The notes beneath the pieces are model-generated. The model was not told the DNA's origin. It worked only from the letters and a program-made list of their open reading frames with translations, and did not search any database. A stretch of 64,000 nucleotides of DNA. Source: Streptomyces virginiae. GTDB lineage: Bacteria > Actinomycetota > Actinomycetes > Streptomycetales > Streptomycetaceae. The stretch spans positions 1 to 64,000 of the forward strand of contig NZ_JOAK01000010.1 of NCBI RefSeq assembly GCF_000720455.1, read 5' to 3'. Shown in pieces: positions 42,653 through 50,850 of this stretch (positions are counted from its first letter, which is position 1; each line of letters starts with the position of its first letter). Made by a program: the position numbers and the translations under genes.

Positions 42653-43504
42653 TCAGCTGCCTTCGGTGATCTGCGGGGCCGGGTCGGCCTTGTAGCCGGC
42701 GGGGCCGAGGTTCGCGTCCACGGCCTTCTGCCAGGAGCCGTCCTCGACCATCTTCTTGAGCGCGGCGTTGACCTTGGTCTGGAGCTCCTTGTCGCCCTTC
42801 TTCAGACCGATGCCGTAGGGCTCGTCGCTGAGCTTCAGGCCGGCGAGCTTGAACTTGCCCTTGTTCTTCTCCTGCGCGGCGTAGCCGGCCAGGATCGAAC
42901 CGTCCGTGGTCACGGCGTCGACGGCCTTGTTCTCCAGGCCCGTCAGGCACTCGGAGTAGCCCGGGTACTCCTGCAGGTCGGCGTCGGGAGCCAGCTTGGT
43001 CTTGACGTTCTGCGCGGACGTGGAACCGGTGACCGAGCAGAGCTTCTTCTTGTTGAGGTCCTCGGCCTTGGTGATCGAGGTGTCGTCGGCGCGGACCAGC
43101 AGGTCCTGGTGGGCCAGGAAGTACGGGCCGGCGAAGTCGACCCGCGCCTTGCGCTTGTCGTTGATCGTGTACGTCGCGACGACCAGCTTGACGTCACCGT
43201 TCGAGATCAGGTTCTCGCGCTCGGCGCTGACGGCCTGCTTGAACTCGATCTGGTCGGGCTGGTAGCCGAGCTCCTTGGCGACGTAGGTCGCCACGTCGAC
43301 GTCGAAGCCCGTGAACTTGCCGTCCGGGGTCTTCAGGCCCAGACCGGGCTGGTCGTACTTGATGCCGATGACGATCTTGTCCTTCTTGGCGTCACCGGAC
43401 GCGCCGCCATCACTCGCCTTGTCGGCGCCGCCGCCACACGCGGTCGCGGTCAGGGACAGGGCGACGGCGACGGCCGCGGCCGCAGCAGCCTTGGAGATCT
43501 TCAT
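42653..43504 (-). CDS. gluB: Glutamate-binding lipoprotein GluB
   Basis: 283 residues. The lipoprotein signal ends in LTATAC with Cys23 as the lipidated residue. The rest is an SBP_bac_3-type two-lobed binding protein: KIVIGIKYDQPGLGLKTPDGKFTGFDVDVATYVAKELG is the conserved start and RKARVDFAGPYFLAHQDLLVRADD the hinge region. It captures glutamate outside the membrane for GluCD. It follows gluA by 89 bases and precedes the 21-bp hairpin. In S. coelicolor the system is sensed through GluK-GluR next door. Confidence 0.94.
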   Translation of the reverse strand: MKISKAAAAAAVAVALSLTATACGGGADKASDGGASGDAKKDKIVIGIKYDQPGLGLKTPDGKFTGFDVDVATYVAKELGYQPDQIEFKQAVSAERENLISNGDVKLVVATYTINDKRKARVDFAGPYFLAHQDLLVRADDTSITKAEDLNKKKLCSVTGSTSAQNVKTKLAPDADLQEYPGYSECLTGLENKAVDAVTTDGSILAGYAAQEKNKGKFKLAGLKLSDEPYGIGLKKGDKELQTKVNAALKKMVEDGSWQKAVDANLGPAGYKADPAPQITEGS

Positions 43505-43593
43505 GATGAACTTCCCTCGGATGAGACGTTGTTGGACGACGAGCGACGACGCGTGCGCCGGGCCGCCAGGGGATCACTACCAGACGGCAGCCG

Positions 43594-44379
43594 TCAGTGG
43601 TGCAGGATCTTCGACAGGAAGTCCTTCGCCCGATCACTGCGCGGGTTGCTGAAGAACTGCTCGGGGGTGGCTTCTTCGACGATCTTTCCGTCTGCCATGA
43701 AGACGACCCGGTTCGCCGCGGAGCGGGCGAAGCCCATCTCGTGCGTGACGACCACCATGGTCATCCCCTCGCTGGCGAGCTGCTGCATGACCTCCAGCAC
43801 CTCGTTGATCATCTCCGGGTCGAGCGCCGAGGTGGGCTCGTCGAAGAGCATCACCTTCGGCTCCATCGCCAGCGCCCGGGCGATCGCCACGCGCTGCTGC
43901 TGGCCGCCGGAGAGCTGGGCCGGGTACTTGTCGGCCTGCGACGCGACGCCGACCCGCTCCAGCAGGGACAGCGCCTTCGCGTGGGCCGCGGCCTGGTCGG
44001 TCTTGCGGACCTTGAGCTGGCCCAGCATGACGTTCTGCAGCACCGTCTTGTGCGCGAAGAGGTTGAACGACTGGAACACCATGCCGACGTCGGCGCGCAG
44101 ACGGGCGAGCTCCTTGCCCTCCGAGGGCAGCTCCTTGCCGTCGAGCGTGATGGTGCCCGAGTCGATGGTCTCCAGGCGGTTGATGGTCCGGCACAGCGTG
44201 GACTTGCCCGATCCCGAAGGACCGATCACCACGACTACCTCACCGCGGGCAATGCTCAGATCGATGTCCTGAAGCACGTGCAGCGCGCCGAAGTGCTTGT
44301 TGACGTTGCTCAGCACGACCAGGTCGTCCGCGGCACCGGCCGCGTCCTGAACGTCCTTGGTCACTGATACTCCGCTCAT
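43594..44379 (-). CDS. gluA: Glutamate ABC transporter ATP-binding protein GluA
   Basis: 261 residues. Walker A is GPSGSGKST, the signature is LSGGQQQR, Walker B is [12 protein letters not shown] and the switch His is in THEM. It is a GlnQ-type amino-acid importer ATPase. The order gluA-gluB-gluC-gluD is that of Corynebacterium and Streptomyces glutamate uptake operons. It is first in the operon and divergent from gluR; the promoter should lie in 44380-44727. ATG 44379 is used; an in-frame GTG 15 bases later is an alternative. Confidence 0.94.
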   Translation of the reverse strand: MSGVSVTKDVQDAAGAADDLVVLSNVNKHFGALHVLQDIDLSIARGEVVVVIGPSGSGKSTLCRTINRLETIDSGTITLDGKELPSEGKELARLRADVGMVFQSFNLFAHKTVLQNVMLGQLKVRKTDQAAAHAKALSLLERVGVASQADKYPAQLSGGQQQRVAIARALAMEPKVMLFDEPTSALDPEMINEVLEVMQQLASEGMTMVVVTHEMGFARSAANRVVFMADGKIVEEATPEQFFSNPRSDRAKDFLSKILHH

Positions 44380-44727
44380 CGGCTTCTAGCTCCGTCCTCC
44401 TCGGTTGGGAGGACAGTAGTGACGACCCGCGCACAACGTCATCACATCTGAGGGAGAATTGAGCATAACGATCCGGCCTCTTCCGGATACGCTCCGTGCG
44501 CGGCACCGGCGTGGTCGATCATGTACTCGTACCGGGTGCATAACGGTAGGCGCGCCGCGCCGGAACCCTCTTGACGTGGGACTCCGCATGGGCGTGGATG
44601 CAGGGTGGCCATTTCTGCGGCCGTACGCGCGGCACCGACCGGCCGCATCGGAGCCGTACGAGCCGTGACGGGGCCCGGGCGTGGGCCGCCCGAGTGACCC
44701 GAGAGAGATGAAGGAGAGGGGGACGAC
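44380..44727. promoter_or_regulatory. Divergent control region between gluA and gluR
   Basis: The 348 bases hold promoters for both directions and presumably GluR sites, but I cannot pick out a repeat I would trust. GGAGAGGGGG about 6 bases before the gluR ATG is its ribosome site. No gene is supported inside. Confidence 0.5.
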
Positions 44728-45432
44728 ATGAGACTGCTGCTCGTCGAGGACGACGATCACGTCGCCGCCGCCCTGTCCGCGATCCTCGCCCGGCACGGCT
44801 TCCAGGTCACCCACGCCCGCAACGGCGAAGAGGCCCTCCAGGCGCTCCTGCCCGCCGGCGCCCCGCCCTTCGGCGTGGTCCTGCTCGACCTCGGCCTGCC
44901 CGACCAGGACGGCTACGAGGTGTGCGGCCGGATCCGCAAGCGCACCGCCACGCCCGTCATCATGGTCACCGCGCGGGCCGACGTACGCTCCCGCATCCAC
45001 GGCCTGAACATGGGAGCCGACGACTACGTCGTCAAGCCCTACGACACCGGCGAACTCCTCGCCCGCATCCACGCCGTCGCCCGGCGCACCGGAGCCTCCG
45101 AGGAGGCCGTCGCCACCGGCACCGGTGCGCCCGCCACCGTCCGCCTCGGCCCCGTCAGCATCGAGCTGCCCACCCGACGGGTCAGCGTGGACGGCACCGA
45201 CGTACCCCTCACCCGCAAGGAGTTCGACCTGCTGGCCCTGCTCGCGCAGCGGCCCGGTGTCGTCTTCCGCCGCGAACAGATCATCAGCGAGGTGTGGCGC
45301 ACCAGCTGGGAGGGGACCGGGCGCACCCTGGAGGTCCACGTCGCCTCGCTGCGCTCCAAGCTGCGCATGCCCGCCCTCATCGAGACCGTCCGCGGGGTGG
45401 GCTACCGGCTCGTCACCCCGGCCGCCCCCTAG
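44728..45432 (+). CDS. gluR: OmpR-family response regulator GluR
   Basis: 234 residues. The receiver domain (about 1-120) has Asp54 in VVLLDLGLPDQDG, acidic pocket EDDD and Lys in YVVKPYDTGELL. A winged-helix trans_reg_C domain follows (about 140-230: TRKEFDLLALLAQRPGVVFRREQIISEVW...VASLRSKL...IETVRGVGYRLV). In S. coelicolor, GluR-GluK senses glutamate and switches gluABCD; the adjacent divergent operon here supports the same role. gluK starts 12 bases after the stop. Confidence 0.91.
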   Translation: MRLLLVEDDDHVAAALSAILARHGFQVTHARNGEEALQALLPAGAPPFGVVLLDLGLPDQDGYEVCGRIRKRTATPVIMVTARADVRSRIHGLNMGADDYVVKPYDTGELLARIHAVARRTGASEEAVATGTGAPATVRLGPVSIELPTRRVSVDGTDVPLTRKEFDLLALLAQRPGVVFRREQIISEVWRTSWEGTGRTLEVHVASLRSKLRMPALIETVRGVGYRLVTPAAP

Positions 45433-45444
45433 GGACCTCCTGCC

Positions 45445-46857
45445 GTGCGTGCCCGCCTGCTCCCCCTGCTCGTCATCCTGATGGCGGGCACCCTGCTCGC
45501 CCTCGGCTTCCCGCTCGCCGTGAGCCTGGCCGCCGGACAGCAGCAGCGGGTGGTCGTCGACCGCATCGACGACAGCGCCCGCTTCGCCGCCCTCGCCCAG
45601 TTCGTCATCGACGCCCGGGGCTCCGGCTCCACCGGAGCCGACGAGCGCGAGCAGACCCTCCAGCACGAACTCGGCCGCTACCACGAGCTGTACGGCATCC
45701 GCGTCGGGATCTTCAACCGCGACGACAACGCCATGGTCCGCTCCCCGGGCTGGTGGCACCTCCCCGAGTCCGGCGAGGGCCGCAGGGCCTTCGAGGAGGC
45801 GCTCGCCGGGCGCCGCAGCCACGACCCGCCCCAGGTGTGGCCCTGGCAGACGCACGGCAAGCTGCTGGTCGTCTCCCCGGTCGTCCTCGACGGCGACGTG
45901 GTCGCGGTCGTCGCCACCGAATCGCCGACGGACCTCATGCGGGGCCGGATCCTGAAGGGCTGGCTGCTCATCGCGGGCGGCCTCACCGCCGCCATGCTGG
46001 TCGCCTTCGGCGCCGCCCTGCGGCTCACCAGCTGGGTGCTCAAGCCCGTACGGACCCTGGACACCGCCGCCCACGGCATCGCCACCGGGCGGATGAACTC
46101 CCGCGTCGCGGCCGCCAGCGGCCCGCCGGAACTCCAGCGCCTGGCGCACTCGTTCAACGAGATGGCCGACAACGTCGAAGAGGCACTGGAGCAGCAGCGG
46201 GCGTTCGTCGCCGACGCCTCGCACCAGCTGCGCAACCCGCTCGCTGCACTGCTCCTGCGCATCGAGCTGCTCGCCCTCGAACTGCCCGAGGGCAACGAGG
46301 AGATCGCGTCCGTGCGCACCGAGGGCAAGCGCCTGACGCAGGTCCTCGACGATCTCCTGGACCTGGCACTGGCCGAGCACGCCTCCGCCGAGATAAGCCT
46401 CACCGACATCGGCGCGCTGGCCGCGGAACGGGTCGCCGCGTGGCGGCCGTACGCCGAGGAGAAGGGCGTACGGCTCACCGAGACGGGCCGGAGCGCCGTC
46501 ACCGGCTGGGCCGACCCCATCGCCCTGTCCAGCGCGCTCGACGCCGTCATAGACAACGCCCTCAAGTTCACTCCCGCCGGTGAGGAGGTCGAGGTGTCGG
46601 TCTCGGCCGAGGGCCGCTCGGTCCGCGTGGTCGTCGCCGACCGCGGCCCCGGCCTGACCGAGGAGGAGCTGCAGCGCGTGGGCGACCGCTTCTGGCGCAG
46701 CGGCCGCCACCAGAACATCAAGGGCTCCGGACTCGGCCTGTCGATCTCCCGGACCCTGCTCGCCGGGGGCGGCGGGACCCTCTCCTACGCGACGAACCCG
46801 CCGCACGGGCTCCGGGTGACCGTGACCGTCCCGCGCACCGGCCCCGAGGCCTCCTGA
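45445..46857 (+). CDS. gluK: Sensor histidine kinase GluK
   Basis: 470 residues. Two membrane segments (about 5-30 and 170-195) enclose an extracytoplasmic sensor domain of about 140 residues. A HAMP domain (about 196-250) leads to the HisKA box VADASHQLRNPLAALL with His260, then an HATPase domain with N box DAVIDNALKFTPAG, DRGPGL and GSGLGLSI. The extracytoplasmic part is placed to sense extracellular glutamate. GTG 45445 follows gluR by 12 bases. It converges on the GH85 gene with 21 bases between stops. Confidence 0.91.
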   Translation: MRARLLPLLVILMAGTLLALGFPLAVSLAAGQQQRVVVDRIDDSARFAALAQFVIDARGSGSTGADEREQTLQHELGRYHELYGIRVGIFNRDDNAMVRSPGWWHLPESGEGRRAFEEALAGRRSHDPPQVWPWQTHGKLLVVSPVVLDGDVVAVVATESPTDLMRGRILKGWLLIAGGLTAAMLVAFGAALRLTSWVLKPVRTLDTAAHGIATGRMNSRVAAASGPPELQRLAHSFNEMADNVEEALEQQRAFVADASHQLRNPLAALLLRIELLALELPEGNEEIASVRTEGKRLTQVLDDLLDLALAEHASAEISLTDIGALAAERVAAWRPYAEEKGVRLTETGRSAVTGWADPIALSSALDAVIDNALKFTPAGEEVEVSVSAEGRSVRVVVADRGPGLTEEELQRVGDRFWRSGRHQNIKGSGLGLSISRTLLAGGGGTLSYATNPPHGLRVTVTVPRTGPEAS

Positions 46858-46878
46858 CCCCGACCGGCACGACGCCCC

Positions 46879-49074
46879 CTACGGCTCCCAGGGCAGGGTC
46901 GTGCGGGCGGGCGCGGACACCGCGTACAGCTCGTCGACGGCCCGCACCTCGAAGACGGCCGCCCGCTCCCGGCCGGCGCGCGCGACCCCCGGGAGGTACA
47001 GGGCGGTGCCGCAGGTGCCGCCGAGGAAGCGGCGGCCGCCGTCGGGCAGCACCCGGTGCACCTCGTAGTGGCGCGGCCGCCCGCCCGGACCGGACCCCGC
47101 CGCCCGCCACGACAGGCGCAGCCAGGCCCTGCCGTCCTGGCGGGCCGCGGCGTCCACGGCCGGCGCGACGGGCGGGGCCGGGCGCCGGGTGCGGGCGCCG
47201 TCGTGCACCGACAGGGCGCCGAGCCGCCACGCCACCGCAGTGCTCCCGGGCGCGGTGATCCGTACGGCGAGGGCGTACGCGGTCCGGCCCGCCAGCGGCG
47301 CGAGCGCGGCACGCGCCGTGCGCCAGCCGGCAGCGCCGGCCGCCCCGGCGCCCGTGCTCCCGGTCCGCAGCCAGGTGTACGGGACCGGATCCCCCGGGGC
47401 GGAGGGCTCCCGGGTGGCCACACCCACCTCGACGGTCACCGGAGCCGGTCCGGTGGCGTGCACCAGCTCCACGACGCTCCCGCGGGTCAGCGGCAGCCGC
47501 GTGGAGTGCAGCCCGACGGCCACCGGGGCCGTCAGGGAGCCCGAGACCAGCAGGCTGGAGCCGCCGCGCCAGGCGTCCGCGAAGTCCAGGGTGACGGACG
47601 GACGCGTTCCGGCGGTGTCCACCACCCAGCGGCGGCCCGGCAGCCGGTCCTGGAGCCCGAGGTGGTTCCACGGCGTGTCCGAGCTGACCTCGCCGTTCTC
47701 GTACCAGCGCAGCCCGTGTCCGGTGTTGAAGGAGCAGGCGAAGGGCAGCCCGGCGACGGTGGACCGGTCGGCGACGGCTGTCGCGGGAGCCCGCCAGGAA
47801 GCCTCGACCGCGGGCCGGGCCGGGTCCAGGGACTCGCCCGTCCAGAACCGGTCGTCCGCGTGGTGGAAGGCCCCGGGGGAGCGGTCGGTGAGGTGGTTGC
47901 GGGTCCATTCGGGCCGGTAGAAGCCGTAGCTGACGACGTGGTCGCCGCTCCGCGGGACGATCGCGTCCCAGCGGACGTCGGCGTCCCAGCCCCGGGACTC
48001 CGTGTCCACGGCCGCCCACAGCTCGTGGCGGGAGCGGCCCAGCCGGTCGGCGAGCGCGCCCGAGGCGGCCAGCGTGTCCGGGGTCCAGCGGAAGTCCACG
48101 AACATCGTGTCCGCGACCTTGCCGGCCCGGTCCTCGTAGAACTCCTGGTTCAGGGCGTTCAACGCGCCCTGCCAGCCGACCCGGCCGGTGCTGTTCATGG
48201 CGTCGTACCAGGTGATCCGCAGACCGTGCGGCTCGCCCGCCGCCCGCAGGGCGCGCAGGAACTCCCGCATCCGGGTGGCGAGGGCGCTGTCGCCGCCGTC
48301 GGTCTCCGCGTTGACGAACCAGCCGTCGAAGCCGTACGTCCGCGCCACGCGGACGAGCTGCTCCGCGATCGGGAAGCGGCCGAGGCGGTCGCGCCGCACC
48401 AGGTCGCGGGTCCACCGCAGATCGCCGCCGTACGCCACGGGCGGCAGGAACACGTTGCCCAGCACCCGCACCCCGTTGCGGTGGGCGGCGTCGACCACGG
48501 GGGCGTTCGGGGCCAGGACGATCCCCTCGCCCGCCGAGCCGCCCCAGAAGACCAGCTCGTCGATGTACGCCCAGTGCGTGAGCGCGTAGTAGTCGGCGGT
48601 GGGGGAGCCCTGCGCGGGGTTCCCGGCGGTCGGTGCGAAGGAGACGAGGGAGGCGATACGGGCCTGGCCGGCGCGGGCCGTCCTGTTGGCCGGGACGGGG
48701 GTGAACCGCTGCGCGAGCGGCACGGTCGCGGTGTTGTGGGCCAGGTCGGGGTCGTCCTCGGGGCTCCACCGGCTGAGCGAGCGCCACACGATCCCGGGGC
48801 CCGGGGTGCCCGCCGGGAGGGAGTCGGGGAACCAGTAGGAGGCGTACGGAGCCGGCCCGGCCGGGACCGGCTCGGGTACGACCGGCTCGGGCGCGGCCGC
48901 CGCCGGCAGGGTCGCCTCCGCGGCCGTCGCGGCCCGTGCGCGCCCCGCCACGCCCAGCAGCGCGGCGGCGCCGGCCCCGGCGGCCAGCACTCTGCGCCGG
49001 GTCGGCCGTAACGGGATGGGCCCTGAGGGGGCGGGCGTCGTACGGCGCTCGACGCCGTGGTCGGTCTCGGACAC
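46879..49074 (-). CDS. Secreted GH85 endo-beta-N-acetylglucosaminidase
   Basis: 731 residues. A Tat-type signal (TRRRVLAAGAGAAALLG, twin Arg about 26-28) directs export of the folded enzyme. The GH85 catalytic domain (about 75-420) carries YGFDGWFVNAETD: Asn255 and Glu257 form the Asn-Glu pair of substrate-assisted catalysis. C-terminal beta-sandwich parts follow, including a fibronectin-III-like end. GH85 enzymes cut the GlcNAc-GlcNAc bond of N-glycan cores. It lies downstream of the GH5 gene on the same strand, with a 129-base repeat-bearing spacer. GAGGAG precedes GTG 49074. Confidence 0.91.
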   Translation of the reverse strand: MSETDHGVERRTTPAPSGPIPLRPTRRRVLAAGAGAAALLGVAGRARAATAAEATLPAAAAPEPVVPEPVPAGPAPYASYWFPDSLPAGTPGPGIVWRSLSRWSPEDDPDLAHNTATVPLAQRFTPVPANRTARAGQARIASLVSFAPTAGNPAQGSPTADYYALTHWAYIDELVFWGGSAGEGIVLAPNAPVVDAAHRNGVRVLGNVFLPPVAYGGDLRWTRDLVRRDRLGRFPIAEQLVRVARTYGFDGWFVNAETDGGDSALATRMREFLRALRAAGEPHGLRITWYDAMNSTGRVGWQGALNALNQEFYEDRAGKVADTMFVDFRWTPDTLAASGALADRLGRSRHELWAAVDTESRGWDADVRWDAIVPRSGDHVVSYGFYRPEWTRNHLTDRSPGAFHHADDRFWTGESLDPARPAVEASWRAPATAVADRSTVAGLPFACSFNTGHGLRWYENGEVSSDTPWNHLGLQDRLPGRRWVVDTAGTRPSVTLDFADAWRGGSSLLVSGSLTAPVAVGLHSTRLPLTRGSVVELVHATGPAPVTVEVGVATREPSAPGDPVPYTWLRTGSTGAGAAGAAGWRTARAALAPLAGRTAYALAVRITAPGSTAVAWRLGALSVHDGARTRRPAPPVAPAVDAAARQDGRAWLRLSWRAAGSGPGGRPRHYEVHRVLPDGGRRFLGGTCGTALYLPGVARAGRERAAVFEVRAVDELYAVSAPARTTLPWEP

Positions 49075-49160
49075 GAGGGGCTCCTCACGAGCGGTCGGAC
49101 CGGATCGGGTCGGATCCGGGCAGGGCGGATCGAGGCAGGGCGGATCGGCGCGGTTCGGTC

Positions 49161-49205
49161 GGGGCGGGTCGGATCGGGGCGGGTCGGATCGGGGCGATTC
49201 GGGTC
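49161..49205. repeat. Three tandem 15-bp repeats between the GH5 and GH85 genes
   Basis: GGGGCGGGTCGGATC occurs perfectly at 49161-49175 and 49176-49190, with a changed third copy at 49191-49205 that reaches the GH5 stop codon. Related GGATCGGG-like words extend back to about 49096. The array lies in the 5' leader of the GH85 gene. Confidence 0.8.
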
Positions 49206-50457
49206 ACACGACGTCGCGGACGTGCAGCACCTCGGTGATGCCGCGCGCCGCCCGATGGGCCGGGTCCTCGGCGCGTTCCGCCAGCACCACCGCGGGTCGC
49301 ACCCCCTGGGCCGTCAGCACGGTCCAGGCGTCGAAGAACGCGCCCCCCGGGGCGCACACGGAACGGCCCGGGGCCCGCTCCGCCCCGCCCACGTCCACGG
49401 CGAGCGCCGTGGAGCGGGGAGCGGGACGGTGCGCGCGGCCGCGCCACTGCGCGGCGATCCGGGCGATGGCGGCGCCGGCCGGCTTGGTCCTGCGGTCGTT
49501 GGTGAGCAGGCCGAGGCCGTACTCCAGCTCCGGGAAGTCGGCCAGGTCCCGGGACACGTCGTGCGAGCACCACCAGGTCACGCCCCACAGGTCCGGGCAG
49601 TCCAGCGCGTTCACGACGGTGGCCTCGGTGAACCGCGCCGCCTGCGCCGGCCCGATCAGCGGCGCCGGGGCGCCGGCCTCCTGGAGCCACACCGGCCGGT
49701 GCGGGTCCAGGGCCCAGGCCTTGGAGAGCTCGATCAGGTACGCGGCGTGGTGCTCGGTGGCCGTACCGCGTGCCCCGTGGCGCTGCGCGGTGCCGTCGAA
49801 CACCCAGGAGTGGACGGCGGTGGCCGCGCCCAGCCCGGCGGCCTGGGCGGGCGTGAAGGGGTGGTCGTCCCGGTACCAGACGGCGTCGTACTCGGCGTGC
49901 AGGTGGAGGCGGCCGGGCGCCCCCCGCTCGCAGGCGGCGAGCATCCGCTCCAGCCAGCGGGCGGCCTGTGCGGGGGTGATGCGGTCGGGGTCGGGGTGCG
50001 GGGCGCCGGAGAACTGGTTGATCTCGTTGCCGACGGTCATGCCGAGGAAGTTCGGCCGGTCGGCGAGGGCCGCGGCGAGCGTGCGCAGGTACTCCTCCTG
50101 CCCGGCGACGACGTCGGGGTCGGTGAAGATGTTGCGCCGGTGCCAGGTCCGGGTCCACGCGGGCAGGAAGTCGAAGCTCGACAAGTGCCCCTGCAGGCCG
50201 TCCACGTTGACGTCGAGGCCGCGCTCGGCGGCCGCGTCCGCGAGCGCGACGAGCTGCTCGACGGCGCGCGGCCGGATCAGCGTGCGGTTCGGCTGGAAGA
50301 CCGGCCACAACGGGAAGACGCGCACGTGGTCCAGCCCGAGCGCGGCGATCGCGTCGAGGTCGGCCCTGACCTCGTCGAGGTCGAAGTCCAGCCAGTGGTG
50401 GAACCAGCCCTGGGCCGGCGTGTAGTTGGCACCGAAGCGGAGCGGGTCGTCCTGCAC
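49204..50457 (-). CDS. GH5-type beta-mannosidase-like glycoside hydrolase
   Basis: 417 residues, no signal peptide, so cytoplasmic. The TIM-barrel landmarks are VRVFPLWPVFQPNRT, the acid/base Glu145 in TVGNEINQFSG and the nucleophile Glu260 in RPVWLQEAGAP. Length and motifs fit the GH5 subgroup (GH5_18) that cleaves Man-beta-1,4-GlcNAc from N-glycan cores. That subgroup call is from memory of its context next to GH85 genes and needs a search. GTG 50457 is used, about 43 bases after the likely transcription start. Confidence 0.8.
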   Translation of the reverse strand: MQDDPLRFGANYTPAQGWFHHWLDFDLDEVRADLDAIAALGLDHVRVFPLWPVFQPNRTLIRPRAVEQLVALADAAAERGLDVNVDGLQGHLSSFDFLPAWTRTWHRRNIFTDPDVVAGQEEYLRTLAAALADRPNFLGMTVGNEINQFSGAPHPDPDRITPAQAARWLERMLAACERGAPGRLHLHAEYDAVWYRDDHPFTPAQAAGLGAATAVHSWVFDGTAQRHGARGTATEHHAAYLIELSKAWALDPHRPVWLQEAGAPAPLIGPAQAARFTEATVVNALDCPDLWGVTWWCSHDVSRDLADFPELEYGLGLLTNDRRTKPAGAAIARIAAQWRGRAHRPAPRSTALAVDVGGAERAPGRSVCAPGGAFFDAWTVLTAQGVRPAVVLAERAEDPAHRAARGITEVLHVRDVV

Positions 50458-50506
50458 GAGGCGTCCTGGGGTTCTGGAGTTTGCACGAATTCACCGGACG
50501 AGCCAC

Positions 50507-50535
50507 AAAATGCCGGTGTCGGTGCGGAAAGTCAA
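50507..50535 (-). promoter_or_regulatory. Candidate promoter of the GH5-GH85 operon
   Basis: On the minus strand TTGACT (50530-50535) and CATTTT (50507-50512) lie 17 bases apart, about 50 bases before GTG 50457. The stretch is less GC-rich than its surroundings. Confidence 0.5.
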
Positions 50536-50609
50536 CAGGGCCTCCGGCGCGGCTACTTATGCGCTTCAGCCCAGTCGTCCCAAGGGATCTGTCGTCAAGT
50601 GCCCGATCG

Positions 50610-50625
50610 ACTAATGCGGTTTAGT
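50610..50625. promoter_or_regulatory. Candidate LacI-family operator (ACTAATGCGGTTTAGT)
   Basis: The outer five bases on each side are perfectly inverted (ACTAA/TTAGT) and the centre is CG, the hallmark of LacI-GalR operators. It is AT-rich within GC-rich DNA. It lies between the GH5 promoter and the lacI gene, about 90-100 bases upstream of the former. Confidence 0.6.
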
Positions 50626-50750
50626 GGTGGCGCCGTCCAGGGGAGTGTGCGGAAATGTACAGCGGTTTTCCGGTCAGGCCCTCGCGGAGAGCGGCGGTTG
50701 ACGGGTCGTCCGCCGCGTCCGGGTCGCGTACGGTCCGGCAGGTGCCGTCC

Positions 50751-50802
50751 GTGGTCCGCAGGCGTTGTCCGCGCCCGTGGTCCGCAGGCGTTGTCCGCAC
50801 CC
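50751..50802 (+). repeat. Tandem duplication of 26 bp upstream of lacI
   Basis: The units 50751-50776 and 50777-50802 start with GTGGTCCGCAGGCGTTGTCC and differ at one base. Shorter GTCCGCA-like words continue to about 50820. They end about 30 bases before the lacI start. Confidence 0.75.
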
Positions 50803-50850
50803 GGTCGTCCGCACGCAGTCGTCCCCACCCCGTAGTGAATGAGGCAGGCC

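Larger units (their letters stand above)
50458..50850. promoter_or_regulatory. Divergent control region between the GH5 gene and lacI
   Basis: The 393 bases hold the candidate GH5 promoter (50507-50535), a LacI-type operator (50610-50625) and a 26-bp duplication (50751-50802). No gene is supported inside. Confidence 0.6.

Noticed and set aside
42883..43060. Possible second small gene inside gluB on the plus strand
   Set aside because: Shadow of gluB; no start context.
49057..50835. Long plus-strand frames opposite the GH85 and GH5 genes
   Set aside because: Antisense shadows; the repeats around 49161 give runs such as GAGRIGAGRIG that have no gene support.
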